Source of the DNA: Streptomyces sp. ACA25
GTDB taxonomy: Bacteria > Actinomycetota > Actinomycetes > Streptomycetales > Streptomycetaceae
NCBI RefSeq assembly: GCF_028200735.1
Contig: NZ_JAQKPV010000014.1
Span: 62,001 to 126,000, forward strand
DNA: 64,000 nucleotides
Direction: 5' to 3'
Below the pieces are notes generated by a model. That model did not search any database. It was not told where the DNA came from and saw only the letters and a list, made by a program, of their open reading frames with translations. Both the position numbers and the translations under genes were made by a program. Of this stretch, positions 26,146 through 34,023 are shown piece by piece; position 1 is the first letter of the stretch; each line of letters opens with the position of its first letter.

Positions 26146-28608
26146 GTGCGGTCGGCCGGGGGCCGGCTGCTGAGTGAGGCCGATCCGGAGGGGAGCGTGA
26201 GGGGCCGGATGCTGGAGGGACCTCTGCAGGAGGAGCTTGTCTCGGCCATGCTCCGTGGCTCCCTGCCGAGTGGCTCGGGGCTGCGAGGAGCAGAGCAACT
26301 GGGCGCTTTGGAGACGGAGTTGCGCTCGCGCCTCACGGCTGTCCGTGAGGCGGTGCAGGGCGGCCGGCCGGTGCGGGGGGAGGCAGGGGAACTGGCAGCG
26401 GCGCTTGTGCGCTGGGCGGACGGAAACCCGGAGAGGCGTTCCATGCTGGAACGCTGGGCGGGTGCGGTTCCTCCCAGCACGACAGCAGAGGCCGGGCACA
26501 CCAATGTCCTCAGCGGTTCCGCCCGGGTCGCCGGACCCATGGTGCAGGCCCGGGATGTGCACGGCGGTATCCACGTGCACCAGCCCGAGCCTCGGCCGCC
26601 GGTCGCTCCCCCTCCCCGTCAGCTGCCGCCGGTCAGCGCCCGGTTCACCGGGAGGACAGCGGAGCTCGACGCACTGGACCGCCTGCGGACCGCGCATCCG
26701 CGGGGGACTCCGCAGCTGATCGTTGTCAGTGGTCCCGCCGGAGTGGGCAAGACCGCGCTGTCCTGTGCCTGGTTGTCCGGCCACTCCGGTGAGTTCCCCG
26801 ACGGACAGCTGTACGCGGATCTCGGCGGTGGGGCACTGTCCGCCGATCCGCACGCCGGGCAGGTGCTGGACCGCTTTCTGCGGGCACTGGGCGCGGCGTC
26901 GGTACCCGCCGAAACGGCCGAGCGGGTGTCGCTGTGGCGCACTCTGACGGCCGGACGGCAACTGGCGGTCCTGCTCGACAACGCCATGACGGCGGCGCAG
27001 GTCCGCTCTCTTCTCCCGGGAGGGCCGGAGACCCTGGTCATGGTCACCAGCCGGCGCCGGCTCACCGGTCTGGTGGTTGACGGAGCGGCGGCTCACCGGC
27101 TGGGCGCACTCACCGAGACCGCGGCGCTGGACCTGCTGCGCCGTGGAGGCGGACCGCACGTCTGCCGGGACGCCGCAGCCGCCCGACGCGTGGTGCAGCT
27201 GTGTGCGGGACTGCCGCTGGCGGTCTGCCTGGCCGCCGCTCAGCTCGCGGCCCGCCCGATGCGGCCTGTGGCGGCGGTGGCTGCCGTGCTGGCCGGCGGC
27301 CGGGGACCGCTGGACGCGTTACGACTGGAGGGGGAGGCGACATTGCGGATGGCCCTGGACGAGTCCTACGACATGCTTCCGGAGGAGGCCGCCCGGACAT
27401 ACCGGTGTCTGGGGCTGCTGCCGGTCAGCCGCTTCGACAGCACGCTCGTCGCAGCAGCTCGCGGCATCACGGTCGACGCCGGCGACCGGGAGCTCGAAGT
27501 CCTCTGCGAGATGAACCTGGCGGAGGAGACCGGTCCCGGCACCTACCGTTTCCACGACCTGGTGCGGATGCACGCGGAGCAACGCGGACAGGCAGGGGAG
27601 ACCGAGTCTGCGCGATCCACCTTCACCCGCCGGTTCGTGGACTGGTGTCTGCACACCGCCACCGCGGCGGAGGAACTGCTGTCACCGAGTCACCGGACCC
27701 TGTCCCGCCGTTACGTTCACCGGCCCGCCGTACCCCTGCCGTTCGCCTCAACGGAGTCCGCACTGAGCTGGCTCGACACGCATCGCGACACCCTCATGGG
27801 TGCCGTGCGGCACAGTGACCGGTGCGGCTGGGACGACTCCGTCTGGCAGTTGGTGGACGCGATGTGGCCGCTCTTCCTGCGGCTGCGCCCGTCCGAGCTG
27901 TGGATCGAGGCGCACAGCACCGGGCTTGCCGCCGCCCGCCGGACGGGAGACCGGGCAGCGGTGGGCCGGATGCTCACCTCCGGCGGTAACGGCCTGCGGG
28001 ACGCCCGCCGCCTGGAGGAGGCGGCCGACTGGTACGTCCTGGCGCTGGAGCATGCCGAGGCGGACGGCGACATCCGTCAGCAGGCCCAGGCGCTCCAGGG
28101 ACTCGGCAACTGCCATCTCGCCGCCGGGCGGACGCAAGAGGCAGCTGTCTGCTTCGACCGGGCGCTGCGTCTGCGTGAATCCACCGGGTACCCCCGGGGT
28201 GCCGCACTGTCGCGCCTGTGCCTCGGGGAAACAGCTCTGGCGGCCGGCGACCCCGCAGGTGCTCTCAGCCACCTCTCCCGTGCGCGGTCCGAGCTCGCCG
28301 CCGCCGGAGACATCTACGACGCTGCCCGGGCCTCGGCCTTCCTCGGGCAGGCCCGGGCGCAGGCCGGTGATCGCCGCGGAGGAGTCCGGGAGCTGCGGCA
28401 GGCGCTCGCGGACTTCGAGCTGACGGGTTCCGGCCACTGGCAGGCCCGCACCCTGGAGATGCTGGGCCGGGTGGCTCAGGACTACGAGGACGCAGAGCAG
28501 GCGGCCCGGTGCTACGCGGAGTCGCTTGCCCTCTACCGGCCCCTCAATCCCTCGGCTGCCGCCCGGGTGGAGAACCGCCTGCGGGCACTCACCCCCGGTG
28601 CCGAGTGA
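26146..28608 (+). CDS. STAND (NB-ARC) ATPase with TPR repeats, no DNA-binding domain
   Basis: 820 residues from a GTG eight bases after GGAGAG; an ATG at 26209 is an alternative. Residues 1-115 form an unfamiliar helical region. A short segment TNVLSGSARVAGPMVQARD (about 118-136) followed by VHGGIHVH resembles a linker often placed before STAND ATPases in streptomycetes. The NB-ARC domain has Walker A SGPAGVGKTA (about 194-203) and a Walker B-like LAVLLDN. The C-terminal third carries TPR-like helices. It could be a signalling partner of the divergent SARP, or an immunity-type STAND protein; an effector domain is not recognisable. Confidence 0.88.
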   Translation: MRSAGGRLLSEADPEGSVRGRMLEGPLQEELVSAMLRGSLPSGSGLRGAEQLGALETELRSRLTAVREAVQGGRPVRGEAGELAAALVRWADGNPERRSMLERWAGAVPPSTTAEAGHTNVLSGSARVAGPMVQARDVHGGIHVHQPEPRPPVAPPPRQLPPVSARFTGRTAELDALDRLRTAHPRGTPQLIVVSGPAGVGKTALSCAWLSGHSGEFPDGQLYADLGGGALSADPHAGQVLDRFLRALGAASVPAETAERVSLWRTLTAGRQLAVLLDNAMTAAQVRSLLPGGPETLVMVTSRRRLTGLVVDGAAAHRLGALTETAALDLLRRGGGPHVCRDAAAARRVVQLCAGLPLAVCLAAAQLAARPMRPVAAVAAVLAGGRGPLDALRLEGEATLRMALDESYDMLPEEAARTYRCLGLLPVSRFDSTLVAAARGITVDAGDRELEVLCEMNLAEETGPGTYRFHDLVRMHAEQRGQAGETESARSTFTRRFVDWCLHTATAAEELLSPSHRTLSRRYVHRPAVPLPFASTESALSWLDTHRDTLMGAVRHSDRCGWDDSVWQLVDAMWPLFLRLRPSELWIEAHSTGLAAARRTGDRAAVGRMLTSGGNGLRDARRLEEAADWYVLALEHAEADGDIRQQAQALQGLGNCHLAAGRTQEAAVCFDRALRLRESTGYPRGAALSRLCLGETALAAGDPAGALSHLSRARSELAAAGDIYDAARASAFLGQARAQAGDRRGGVRELRQALADFELTGSGHWQARTLEMLGRVAQDYEDAEQAARCYAESLALYRPLNPSAAARVENRLRALTPGAE

Positions 28609-28642
28609 TGTCCGTCCCCGGCCGGGAGCCGGGAGCCTGCGG

Positions 28643-28658
28643 GCACCGCCGACGGTGC
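28643..28658. terminator. Hairpin between convergent STAND and Cys-rich protein genes
   Basis: GCACCG and CGGTGC form a 6-bp stem with a CCGA tetraloop, between two convergent stop codons 98 bases apart. Confidence 0.35.
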
Positions 28659-28706
28659 ACCCCGGCCCGAGGGATGTCACCCCGGCGCCCGCAGCGGGAC
28701 TCCCCG

Positions 28707-29351
28707 TCAGCCCGCGGTGAACCGCAGGTCGAGTACGGCGGTCAGCCATGGCCGGTACGGGCAGCTGATGGCCGCTGTCCGTACCGCTGTCAACCGGTGC
28801 CCGGCCACCAGCCAGGCGTGCAGCGCCGACGTCAGGCCGCTGCACTGCCGGCCGGTCAGGGGCGCCCCCGTCCGCCCGCCCGGCAGCGCCCTGATCAGGC
28901 CGCCGCCGCGGCAGCCGACCAGACAGCCGCCTTCCCACCGGGGTACGGCCGCCAGCAGACAGCCGGGATACCGGTCGAGCAGGTGCCGGACCCGGGGTCC
29001 GGCCTGCGCGTCCGGCAGCGGCGCCCCGTGGGCGAGAACGTCCGCGTACTCCGCGCAGCAGGCGGCCGTCCGCCGGTTTCCGGGGTTCACACACAGGTGC
29101 TCGTCGAGAAATCCCGGCGGCTGTGCCGCGGCTGCGCCCGACGGCCCGGAGAGCACCAGCGAGCGGTGCATCCCCGTCGCGGAGCCGATGTCCACCACGA
29201 GCCGGCATCCCCTGAGCGGATGCCGGGGAAGCGGATCAGCAGGAGGGCCGGGCTCCTGCCCGGAGGCCGTGGAGACGATCCGGACGGTCGTCAGCTTCCG
29301 GAGGAAGGGTGCCGGGACCCCGCCGGCCCGCCCTCCGTCCGATGCAGTCAT
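28707..29351 (-). CDS. Cysteine-rich hypothetical protein
   Basis: 214 residues; the ATG overlaps the TGA of the upstream glycosyltransferase-like gene (ATGA), so the pair is translationally coupled. Nine cysteines are spread over the C-terminal two thirds (LRGCRLVV, HLCVNPGN, AACCAEY, GCLLA, GGCLVGCRGGG, QCSGL and ISCPYRP). The first 60 residues have none except GC at 60. No signal peptide or membrane span is clear. Family not recognised. Metal or cluster binding is possible, but the spacing matches no motif known to me. Confidence 0.75.
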   Translation of the reverse strand: MTASDGGRAGGVPAPFLRKLTTVRIVSTASGQEPGPPADPLPRHPLRGCRLVVDIGSATGMHRSLVLSGPSGAAAAQPPGFLDEHLCVNPGNRRTAACCAEYADVLAHGAPLPDAQAGPRVRHLLDRYPGCLLAAVPRWEGGCLVGCRGGGLIRALPGGRTGAPLTGRQCSGLTSALHAWLVAGHRLTAVRTAAISCPYRPWLTAVLDLRFTAG

Positions 29352-30598
29352 GCGGACCGCTCCGACAGTGCCGCTGACCACCGGGTCAGCGGACGCGGCA
29401 GGGGGATCGGCTCCGGAGCGGGCGTGAAGGCAGGTTCTCCGAGCCGCAGCAGCCGGTAGAGGACGGACCGCATCCGCCGGTGGAAGCGGCCGGGCTCGGA
29501 CGACAGCAGGTCTGCGATCCGCTGGTGCTCCGCCGGCCGGTACGTCTCAGTCGCGTAGCGCAGTTGCTCCAGTACCGGGCGCATCGGGCACAGGGCGGGG
29601 ACGGCACGGGCGAGCCGGGCAGCGGGGGAGGAGGCCGAGACCTCCCCCTCCGGGAACCTGGCGAGCACGATGGGGGCGCCGGTCAGCGTTCCGTAAGTGG
29701 TCACCGATCCGTGGTCCCCGACGATCCAGTCGGCCGATATCAGCGGCGCCTGCCAGTCGGCCTCGGGAGGCACCACGGCCAGCCCGCGGCGCTGCAGGAC
29801 ACTGAGCCAGGCCCGGACCTGCCGGTCGCCGTGACCGGACCAGACATTGGGATGCACCAGGGCGGCAGTACGGAAGCGGGGCGCGGGCAGCTCGTCGAGC
29901 AACCGCGGCAGCAGGGCGCCGAACTGCCCGAAGGACGAGGACGGCCCCCAGGTGGAGGTGATGAGCACCAGCCGGTCGGACGCGGTGAGGCCGAGTGCGC
30001 GGCGGTACCGCGCACGGCGCGGCAGCCCGGCGACGATGCGGTCGTAGCAGGAGTCCCCCACCACCTCGGTGACCGGGAGAGCCTCCGGACAGTACCGGGA
30101 GAGTTCCAAGCGGTCCCGCTCGTGCGCGAGAGCGACCGCGGCCGGTACCACCACCCCGCCGTGCGTGAGCTGCCGTCGGCTCAGCATCCCCGGCGGTCTT
30201 GCGTCACCGTCCGCCGCCTGCACTTCGGGCTCGCGCAGGAGTTTGATGTGCCCGGCCCCGTGCGACATCCGCAGGACCGGGGCCTGCAGCTGTTCCACGC
30301 TGCGGGAGCCTGCGGTGAGTGCCAGGTCGAAGCGGGCGCTGATGGCCTTCTCCCACGGGAGCACGGTGACGCCGAGCCCTTCAAGGTACCGCTCGGTGCC
30401 CTCGTTGAACGCGTGCGGCGCCACGGTGAAGACCACCTGGATCCGCAGGTCGGCCTCCAGCAGGGCGAATACGTCACGCAGGCGCTGTACGTAGGTCCTG
30501 GTGTGTGCGACGACCAGGACGGTCCTGCACGCAGGCATGGTGAGCCACTGACCCCGCTGGACCACCGCGGGGTCGGTACTTCTGCCACCAACAGACAT
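29348..30598 (-). CDS. Glycosyltransferase-like (GT-B fold) protein
   Basis: 416 residues from ATG MSVGGRSTD, with GGGGGAAC five bases upstream. The N-terminal half shows TVLVVAHTRTYVQRLRDVF, RFDLALTAGS and RMSHGAGHIKLL; the C-terminal half shows LITSTWGPSSSFGQ, TAALVHPNVWSGHGD and ADWIVGDHGSVTTYGTL. This pattern of HPN and GD-HGS-T-Y is like CDP-glycerol glycerophosphotransferase and surface-glycan GT-B enzymes. Relatives in Streptomyces are sometimes mislabelled as translation initiation factors. Donor and acceptor are unknown. First gene of a two-gene unit. Confidence 0.7.
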   Translation of the reverse strand: MSVGGRSTDPAVVQRGQWLTMPACRTVLVVAHTRTYVQRLRDVFALLEADLRIQVVFTVAPHAFNEGTERYLEGLGVTVLPWEKAISARFDLALTAGSRSVEQLQAPVLRMSHGAGHIKLLREPEVQAADGDARPPGMLSRRQLTHGGVVVPAAVALAHERDRLELSRYCPEALPVTEVVGDSCYDRIVAGLPRRARYRRALGLTASDRLVLITSTWGPSSSFGQFGALLPRLLDELPAPRFRTAALVHPNVWSGHGDRQVRAWLSVLQRRGLAVVPPEADWQAPLISADWIVGDHGSVTTYGTLTGAPIVLARFPEGEVSASSPAARLARAVPALCPMRPVLEQLRYATETYRPAEHQRIADLLSSEPGRFHRRMRSVLYRLLRLGEPAFTPAPEPIPLPRPLTRWSAALSERSA

Positions 30599-30664
30599 CA
30601 CTGTTCCCCCATGGCATCGGTGAACTTCCCTCTGCTCAGGGGTGCCCGGCCCGCCGGTCAGTTT

Positions 30665-30684
30665 CCTTGCAGGATCCTTGCAGG
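30665..30684 (-). promoter_or_regulatory. 11-base-period direct repeat upstream of the glycosyltransferase-like gene
   Basis: On the minus strand CCTGCAAGG occurs twice with two bases between copies, a period of exactly 11. SARP activators bind direct repeats of this period at promoters. The site is 67-86 bases before the start codon and about 4.7 kb from a SARP gene. No clear -10 box follows at the expected distance. Confidence 0.35.
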
Positions 30685-30766
30685 GGCCGGGCGTGACGTG
30701 GTCCGGGGTGCCGGAGGCCCTGTGCATGGCCTCCGGCACCCCGGACTCCGCCCGTGGCGCCGGGGT

Positions 30767-33604
30767 TTACTCGAACGGGATGGTCAGGACTGAGTGGCCG
30801 CCCTCGGACTCGGTCGCACCCACCCGCACCTGGGAGGGGCCGTTGCCGATCGCGTTCCAGATCTCCAGCCGGACCGTGCCAGCACGGAGGTCGGCAAGCG
30901 TGCCGGTGGCGGACCGGACGCCGGCCCGGGAGGCGGCGTACTCCTCCCAGCCCGGTACCGGGTCGGTCGCGAAGTAGCGGTAGGTCTCCACCCGGTCGAA
31001 GGTGCCGTTGCCGGTCAGGTCGTAGGAGACCCGGGCCTGCGGCGCGTTGCCGACGTGCGTCCCGGCGTCCACGTGCAGGCGGAAGTCGGTCGTGCCACCG
31101 GAGGTGAGACTTCCGGTCACGTTCTCCAGCTCGTAGACGAGTGGCTGGTGCGGCGATCCGTCGTGGTTGGCTCCGCCCGCGGAGGGGAGAGTGGCGGTGG
31201 TGGCGCCGGAGCCGGGGGCGGAGCGCAGCGTCCCGTCCCCGTGCAGGTGGAACGAGCCGCTGCCGACCGGGTCACCGGGGTCGCCCGGGTCCGGGTCACC
31301 GGGATCGCCCGGGTCGCCGCCCACGCCGGTGCCGGTGGCCGTGGAGCGCGGCGGCACGGTGAGGGTCGCGCCGTCGGAGAAGCTGACGGTGCGGGGGGCG
31401 CTGCCGAAATTGTGTGCCACGTAGGTGCGCTCACCGTCCCTGGCGAACACGGCCGCCGTGGGGCTGTCGGCCGTGACCGAGGTGTCGGGGGCTCCGGTGC
31501 CGTGCAGGGTCGAGATCCAGTGGTAGGTGTGCGCCTTGCTCGCGCCCTCCTCCGGCTCGTACGCGCCGTTGTCCCGGTTCCAGGCGTCCATCGCCCGGTC
31601 GGGGTCGGCCAGGGCCTGGAACTGCCAGAGGATGTCGCGCCACTCCTCGGCCGGGCCGCCGTTCTCCCGCTCCATCTCTGCCAAGTTCCGCCGGATGGCC
31701 TCCGGGTTGTTGGCCAGGTGCAGGGAACCGCCGGTGACGGGAAGGACGTTGATGCCGTGAATCTCCTCGGGATTGGCGGTCCACCAGGTGGAGTACGCGG
31801 CTCCGCTGCCCCACACCATGCCGACCGTGTCGTGCTCGTAGGTGTCGGGGAACACCTCCTGGTCGGCGTCGAACCAGTACTGGGCGATGGCCTCCGACTC
31901 GGTGGTCAGGAGGTACAGGCCCAGGTCGCGCAGCTCGTCGTCGCCGGTGGCTGCGCCCCAGAGCACCAGTCCGGTGCTGAAGTTGACCGACTCGGAGGAC
32001 GATTCCTGGTTGTTGCCCGCCGCGAAGCTCTGGTGGCCGGCTGCCCAGCCGTGTCCGGCGTAGGCGTCGAAGCCGCGCAGGAACGGGAATTGGTCGTCCT
32101 CGCGGGAGGGGTTGTTGGCGTCCCGCACCAGCATCTCCACCATGCCGCCCCAGGCGCTGCCCTCGGCCCATCCGGCGTCGTACCGGGCGATCGTGGCCGC
32201 GGCCATCACGAAGTAGCCGTAGTGGAAGTGGTGGTCGTTGAGCTCGGTGTCACTGCCGTACGAGGCGGGGTAGCCGGTGAGTGTGCTCCACTCCTCGTCG
32301 TAGGAGAACTCCGAGGCACCGCCGACCGTGAACCACTGCTCCATCCGGTCCTTCATCAGGCCGAGCAGACGGTCGCGGGTGGCGTCGTCACCGAGCTGCT
32401 CGGCGAGCGGGACGAGCTGCCCGAGCCGCCCCAGTGCCTTGCCGGTCCAGTAGGTGTCCGTGGCACCGCTGAACGGGTCCTCGGCGTCCACGGCCTCGGC
32501 CAGGAACGCGGCCAGCCGGTCGTCGTCGAAAGCGCCGGTGTCCGGCAGGTTCGGCAGTACCCCGGTGACGTCCTGGGCAGTGCTGAAGGTCCGGCCCTCG
32601 CGCACCTTCATCTCACCGCGCGGTGACACGTAGGTGTGCTCGGTGAGCGGGTCGGAGGTGTGCAGCCACTGGTGGCGGTAGAGCGCCTGCAGAGTGCCGG
32701 TCTCGGTCCCCTCCTGCGGCTCGGTGGTCAGCGTGTAGGCGGCCCGCATGCTTCCCGCGGCCTCGTCGTAGTCCCAGCTGACCTCGGAGCCGGTGACGAA
32801 GCTGTAGGCGTACGCGCGGTAGTCGTCCAGGGCGGCCCGGGAAGGCAGCACGGCAACGGAGAAGTAGTCCTGCTCGCCTCCCAGTTCGGCGCTCAGGGTG
32901 CTGCCCTGCACGTTCCAGTCCCGACCGGTGGGGGCGAACAGGGCGTAGTCGTTGCCGCGGACGGTGATACCGAGCACGTGGCCGGAGTCGGCCCACACCT
33001 CGGGCGTCTCGCCGGTGGTGATCTGCGCGGCGCCGCCGCTGCCCTTCGCGTACACGAACGGCAGGCCGTGGCCGATGGTGGCCCGCAGCGTGCGGCTGCC
33101 GTCGGACCAGTACGGGGTGACGGTCCAGTCGGACCAGCTGTCGGCCTTCGCGTCGGGGGAGGAGAGCCCGGCCAGGCCGAGGGTGAGATCGTCACGGTGC
33201 ACGTACTCGTACTGCCGCCCATCACCCACGATGGCCGGCTCGGTGGGATACCCGATCTCGAGGCCACCGGAGACCGCACGGTAGGTCAGCGGGTGACCGT
33301 ACATGTTCTCGGAGTACGGATTGTCGGCGAACCGCTGGAAAACCAGGGAGGACCACCAGTTGTTGGTGGGCACCGGCTCGCCGGCGGCGTCCTGGGTGAC
33401 TTTGGGGCTGACCGGGGCACCGTCAAAGTTCTGCGGTCCCGACGCGCCGGCGGGGCGGGTGTCGGAGTAGCTCCCGGATCCGACCGGAACCGCGGCGGCG
33501 GACGCGGAGCCCGCGCCGGGGCCGAGCCCGTAGAGGGTGCCCGCGGCGAGAGCGGTCGCGAGCACGGCGGTCAGGGATCTGCGGATTGTGCGGGGGGAGG
33601 ACAT
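30767..33604 (-). CDS. Secreted GH81 endo-beta-1,3-glucanase with CBM56
   Basis: 945 residues from the ATG behind GAGGTGG. A basic signal peptide (SPRTIRRSLTAVLATALAAG, cleaved near 40) is followed by the GH81 catalytic module (about 60-730): NNWWSSLVFQ, LNDHHFHYGYF (catalytic Asp region) and NNQESSSESVNF (catalytic Glu region). A Gly-Asp-Pro repeat linker (about 775-800) leads to a C-terminal carbohydrate-binding module of family 56 type (about 805-945), which binds beta-1,3-glucan. It hydrolyses laminarin- or fungal-wall-type glucan outside the cell. Single-gene unit with its own promoter. Confidence 0.93.
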   Translation of the reverse strand: MSSPRTIRRSLTAVLATALAAGTLYGLGPGAGSASAAAVPVGSGSYSDTRPAGASGPQNFDGAPVSPKVTQDAAGEPVPTNNWWSSLVFQRFADNPYSENMYGHPLTYRAVSGGLEIGYPTEPAIVGDGRQYEYVHRDDLTLGLAGLSSPDAKADSWSDWTVTPYWSDGSRTLRATIGHGLPFVYAKGSGGAAQITTGETPEVWADSGHVLGITVRGNDYALFAPTGRDWNVQGSTLSAELGGEQDYFSVAVLPSRAALDDYRAYAYSFVTGSEVSWDYDEAAGSMRAAYTLTTEPQEGTETGTLQALYRHQWLHTSDPLTEHTYVSPRGEMKVREGRTFSTAQDVTGVLPNLPDTGAFDDDRLAAFLAEAVDAEDPFSGATDTYWTGKALGRLGQLVPLAEQLGDDATRDRLLGLMKDRMEQWFTVGGASEFSYDEEWSTLTGYPASYGSDTELNDHHFHYGYFVMAAATIARYDAGWAEGSAWGGMVEMLVRDANNPSREDDQFPFLRGFDAYAGHGWAAGHQSFAAGNNQESSSESVNFSTGLVLWGAATGDDELRDLGLYLLTTESEAIAQYWFDADQEVFPDTYEHDTVGMVWGSGAAYSTWWTANPEEIHGINVLPVTGGSLHLANNPEAIRRNLAEMERENGGPAEEWRDILWQFQALADPDRAMDAWNRDNGAYEPEEGASKAHTYHWISTLHGTGAPDTSVTADSPTAAVFARDGERTYVAHNFGSAPRTVSFSDGATLTVPPRSTATGTGVGGDPGDPGDPDPGDPGDPVGSGSFHLHGDGTLRSAPGSGATTATLPSAGGANHDGSPHQPLVYELENVTGSLTSGGTTDFRLHVDAGTHVGNAPQARVSYDLTGNGTFDRVETYRYFATDPVPGWEEYAASRAGVRSATGTLADLRAGTVRLEIWNAIGNGPSQVRVGATESEGGHSVLTIPFE

Positions 33605-33651
33605 GGTTGCCACCTCGGACGTGGGGGGCGGGGGCAGGAATGTGTGGGGGT

Positions 33652-33659
33652 GAGCGCTC
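33652..33659. promoter_or_regulatory. GAGCGCTC palindrome just downstream of the GH81 promoter
   Basis: This core is shared with LacI-family operators such as the CebR box of Streptomyces, but the outer bases fit poorly (GGT and CTG instead of TGG and CCA). It sits about 5-12 bases after the predicted transcription start, the right place for a repressor. Confidence 0.35.
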
Positions 33660-33670
33660 CTGGTGGCGAG

Positions 33671-33699
33671 AACGTAAAGCCGCCGAAACACGCTGTCAA
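33671..33699 (-). promoter_or_regulatory. Housekeeping-type promoter of the GH81 gene
   Basis: TTGACA (33699-33694) and TACGTT (33676-33671) are separated by 17 bases, an excellent match to the TTGACa/TAnnnT consensus. The leader before the ATG would be about 60 bases. Confidence 0.6.
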
Positions 33700-33980
33700 T
33701 CGCCGCGCTACGGGCCGGAGCGGCTGTTCACGGGCCGACCGGAGGCCGCCGTCGATGCGGTGGCCCGCTACGTGCTGTTCCCGCTTGCAATGCCAGGAAC
33801 CGGTAACGGCGCACAGGCGGGCAGGCGCATCGGGCCGTGTCGCGGCGGCCACGTGACACTCCCGCCGCTCTCCTCCGCCGGGGCCAGGTTCCGGCGCGCC
33901 TTTCCGGAACCCGGAGGAGCGTTCGCGGGGGTGACCGGCCGTTCCGGTGAGTGGTGCGGTGAGGTGGCCGGACCCCCGTC

Positions 33981-34014
33981 GGCCGTGCGGAAGTTCCGGA
34001 ACTTCCGCACGGCC
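33981..34014. terminator. 34-base perfect palindrome after the GH31 gene
   Basis: Arm GGCCGTGCGGAAGTTCC is followed at once by its exact reverse complement. It starts nine bases beyond the alpha-xylosidase stop codon. It most probably forms a terminator hairpin in the transcript; a bound-protein site is the alternative. Confidence 0.6.
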
Positions 34015-34023
34015 TGCGAGAGG

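Larger units (their letters stand above)
33605..34023. other. Intergenic region between GH81 and GH31 genes
   Basis: About 420 bases holding the GH81 promoter and operator-like site on the left and a 34-base perfect palindrome on the right. The middle (33710-33975) shows nothing I can name. Confidence 0.5.

Noticed and set aside
33652..33659. Full CebR operator at the GH81 gene
   Set aside because: Only the central GAGCGCTC matches; the outer three bases on each side do not, so it is listed only as operator-like.
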